From the NCBI GenBank assembly GCA_023150475.1, contig JAKLKU010000009.1, forward strand, positions 1-64,000: a DNA stretch of 64,000 bases. Reading direction: 5' to 3'. The notes under the pieces are model-generated. The model was not told the DNA's origin. It worked only from the letters and a program-made list of their open reading frames with translations, and made no database searches. Source of the stretch: Planctomycetota bacterium (GTDB lineage Bacteria; Planctomycetota; UBA1135; GCA-002686595). Shown one piece after another: positions 62,381 to 64,000 of the stretch. A program made the translations under genes and the position numbers. Every line of letters starts with the position of its first letter. Within the stretch, counting starts at the first letter, position 1.

Positions 62381-63361
62381 GTGAGCGACTTCGACGAGCG
62401 ATCCGACGCCGCGAGCGGTTCGCAGGCTCTGCCCGATCCGCTCGAACGCGACACGTTGCGCTTCCTCGTCGGCGCGACGGCGACCGGGAAGAGTCGACTC
62501 GCGCTCGAGCTCGCCGCGCGCACCGGCGCAGAAATCCTCTCGCTCGACTCGATGCTCGTGTACCGCGGGCTCGACGTCGGCACGGCGAAACCGAGCGCCG
62601 ACGAACGTGCGCGCGTGCCGCACCACTTGCTCGATCTGGTGGAGCCCGATCGGCGCTTCACGGTGCAGGACTACGTCGCCGCGGCGCGCGCCGCGCTCGC
62701 GGACCTCGCTCGCCGCGGCCGGCGTGGGTTCTTCGTCGGCGGCACGGGCCTCTACTTGAAGATCCTGACGAGCGGCATGTTCGAAGGGCCCGAAGCGGAT
62801 CCCGCGCTGCGCAAGGCCCTCGAGGCGCGTTACGACGAACTCGGGGCGGTTGCTCTGCACGGCGAGCTGCTGCGGATCGATCCGACCGCGGCCGCGCGGC
62901 TCCACCCGAACGACAAGAAGCGCGTCGTGCGCGCGCTCGAAGTGTTCGAGCAGACCGGGCGCACGCTCTCGGAGTGGCAGACCGAGTGGCGCGCGCCGAG
63001 CCGGCGGCGTTGGCGCATCGTCGGACTCGAGCTCGCGGTGCCCGAGCTCGATCGGCGCATCGCGGAGCGCACGCGTGCGATGCTCGACGCGGGCTGGGCG
63101 GACGAGGCGCGGCGGATTCGCGAACACCCTGGCTTCGGCCCGACCGCGATCCAGGCGCTCGGATACCGCGAAGTGCTGGAGTTCGTCGACGGACGGAGCG
63201 ATCGCGAGGAATGCGAGCGGCGCATCGCGCTCGCGACGCGGCAGTTCGCGCGGCGCCAGCGCACGTGGTTTCGCAAGTTCGGCGAGACGGTTTGGTTCGA
63301 CGCGAAAACGCCGGACCCCGTCGAGCAACTCGACGGGGTCCGGCGCGTGTTCGAGTTCTGA
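62381..63361 (+). CDS. miaA: tRNA dimethylallyltransferase
   Basis: MiaA adds a dimethylallyl group to A37 of tRNAs reading U-initial codons. The 326-aa protein has the P-loop LVGATATGKSRLALELA (about 29-45), LSLDSMLVYRGLDVGTAKPS, HHLLDLVEP, FFVGGTGLYLKIL, and IQALGYREVLEF, with the basic RQFARRQRTWFRKF at the tRNA site. It starts with GTG at 62381. Its last codons contain a perfect 17-bp inverted repeat. Confidence 0.96.
   Translation: MSDFDERSDAASGSQALPDPLERDTLRFLVGATATGKSRLALELAARTGAEILSLDSMLVYRGLDVGTAKPSADERARVPHHLLDLVEPDRRFTVQDYVAAARAALADLARRGRRGFFVGGTGLYLKILTSGMFEGPEADPALRKALEARYDELGAVALHGELLRIDPTAAARLHPNDKKRVVRALEVFEQTGRTLSEWQTEWRAPSRRRWRIVGLELAVPELDRRIAERTRAMLDAGWADEARRIREHPGFGPTAIQALGYREVLEFVDGRSDREECERRIALATRQFARRQRTWFRKFGETVWFDAKTPDPVEQLDGVRRVFEF
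63305..63345 (-). terminator. Intrinsic terminator for the minus-strand lipoprotein, inside the miaA 3' end
   Basis: A perfect 17-bp inverted repeat has arms 63309-63325 and 63329-63345 and loop CAA. On the minus strand the hairpin is followed by C/G and then TTTT (63308-63305), as in an intrinsic terminator for the lipoprotein gene ending at 63412. On the plus strand there is no T run, but the stem could still pause or end miaA transcription. Confidence 0.7.
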
Positions 63362-63411
63362 GGCGAGCGGCGTGTGCGTCCGTCGCCGAGCGACGGCGGG
63401 CCGCGCCGCGA

Positions 63412-63735
63412 TCAATCTTCGTCGTACGGGTTCTCGGGCGCCGGCGGCGGGGCCGAGCGGTGACCGACGTCGCCCATCAACGGGTTCTTCGGGTCGTAGA
63501 TCGAACCGAGCATGTGCTGGCGGAACGTGACCCAGATCGCACCGGTGTCCTGACCGACTCGGCCGATCAGGCTCTCGTCGCGCTGCGCGTCGTAGCCGAA
63601 GCCGTGTTTGCCGACCGCGGGGACGATCGAGTAGGCGTGCCAGTGGTTGTTGACCTCGGGCGAGCTGCAGCCCGTGGTCAGGACGCCGGCGAGAGTCAAC
63701 GCGGCCAGGGTGATCGAGGCGGGGAGGGACTTCAT
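63412..63735 (-). CDS. Small putative lipoprotein
   Basis: This 107-aa protein has a lipoprotein signal, MKSLPASITLAALTLAGVLTTGC, with the Cys at 23. The mature part of about 85 residues includes NNHWHAYSIVPAVGKHGFGYD, WVTFRQHMLG and a Pro-rich acidic end. I recognise no family. The gene is convergent with miaA, 51 bases away, and uses the hairpin in the miaA end as terminator. The 231 bases upstream to 63966 hold no other gene. Confidence 0.7.
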   Translation of the reverse strand: MKSLPASITLAALTLAGVLTTGCSSPEVNNHWHAYSIVPAVGKHGFGYDAQRDESLIGRVGQDTGAIWVTFRQHMLGSIYDPKNPLMGDVGHRSAPPPAPENPYDED

Positions 63736-63966
63736 GAATCGAGGTGGGGGAGCGGTGCGGGACCCGATCGCTCGTCGGACGAGCGCGGCGAACGCGAAGG
63801 GCGGGAGTATGGACGGGACCCCGGTCGAGCGTCAAGGCTGCAGGCCCTCGGCGTGGGCGCCGGGCGGGCCCTTCGGCCCGTCTTCGGCGCGCGTGCGCGT
63901 CGCGGCCCGTCCGAGTCGCACGAGGCTGCGCCGGCCGGAGGCGCGAGCCGCTATGCTCCGCCCCGG

Positions 63967-64000
63967 ATGGCACCGGAGTCCCGTCCAGACGAGTTCATGC
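63967..64000 (+). CDS. Start of a gene cut by the right edge
   Basis: An ATG at 63967 opens a frame reading MAPESRPDEFM to the window end. TATGCT at 63952-63957 lies nine bases upstream, the same near-leaderless layout seen at other genes here. The DEFM stretch recalls the first residues of RibD (riboflavin deaminase/reductase), which often begin DExxM. Eleven residues are too few to decide. Confidence 0.4.
   Translation, partial: MAPESRPDEFM

Overview
The window is very GC-rich bacterial chromosome. The gene set suggests a planctomycete-like organism: large secreted proteins with FG-GAP/VCBS, HAF and SBBP repeats, an ECF sigma factor fused to a membrane-anchored exterior, a vWA/HEAT protein, a tRNA-dependent amidotransferase operon, and long low-complexity extensions. 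This placement is inferred from gene content. No rRNA or other taxonomic marker is present.

Layout. 1-7.6 kb: edge-truncated transposase-like zinc-ribbon gene, secreted HEAT/vWA protein, tRNA-Pro(CGG) with a clear promoter, a methyltransferase, rho with a long disordered N-terminus, and a polytopic GT-C-like membrane protein. 7.8-11.1 kb: one 1097-aa protein joining an ECF sigma factor, a transmembrane helix and about seven carboxypeptidase-regulatory-like modules. 11.1-18.8 kb: NUDIX hydrolase and AceE-type pyruvate dehydrogenase E1 (minus strand), a soluble hybrid histidine kinase, and a GT4 glycosyltransferase. 19-26 kb: guaB-guaA, then aceK-icd. 26-33.2 kb: SGNH-like protein, secreted HEASH metallopeptidase, and gatC-gatA-gatB. 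33.2-40.4 kb: an accessory block of secreted repeat proteins, including a decayed SBBP gene and two proteins that share a Cys-containing C-terminal domain. 40.7-47.1 kb: small membrane protein, comF, larC, panD, aminotransferase, SH3 protein and a 52-aa four-Cys protein. 47.3-50.9 kb: ruvB-spoIID-tgt operon. 51.9-55 kb: large surface lipoprotein. 55.1-61.3 kb: ubiE, CPBP protease, ubiX, ubiA, holA-like and mutL. 61.3-64 kb: exported protein, miaA, a small lipoprotein, and the first codons of a further gene.

How the genes work together. Most genes are housekeeping: GMP synthesis (guaBA), isocitrate branch-point control (icd and its kinase/phosphatase AceK), Gln/Asn-tRNA amidation (gatCAB), tRNA modification (tgt, miaA), replication and repair (holA-like, ruvB, mutL), quinone synthesis (ubiE, ubiX, ubiA), pantothenate (panD) and transcription termination (rho). 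Several neighbours overlap by 1-10 bases (guaB/guaA, gatC/A/B, ruvB/spoIID/tgt, ubiE/CPBP, ubiA/holA), which implies translational coupling.

Two sequence themes run through the window. First, sigma-70-like -10 hexamers often lie only 6-9 bases before the start codon (gatC, ruvB, ubiE, mutL, the 40738 gene, the SGNH gene, the right-edge gene). This points to leaderless mRNAs. Other genes (GT4, guaB, holA) keep strong Shine-Dalgarno sites. Second, short tandem duplications (unit 9-19 bp) recur in leaders, gaps and, in frame, in coding sequence. The most unusual items are the sigma-factor/membrane fusion, the ubiX/micro-ORF/ubiA start-codon relay, the shared secreted C-terminal domain, and a perfect 17-bp terminator hairpin inside the 3' end of miaA.
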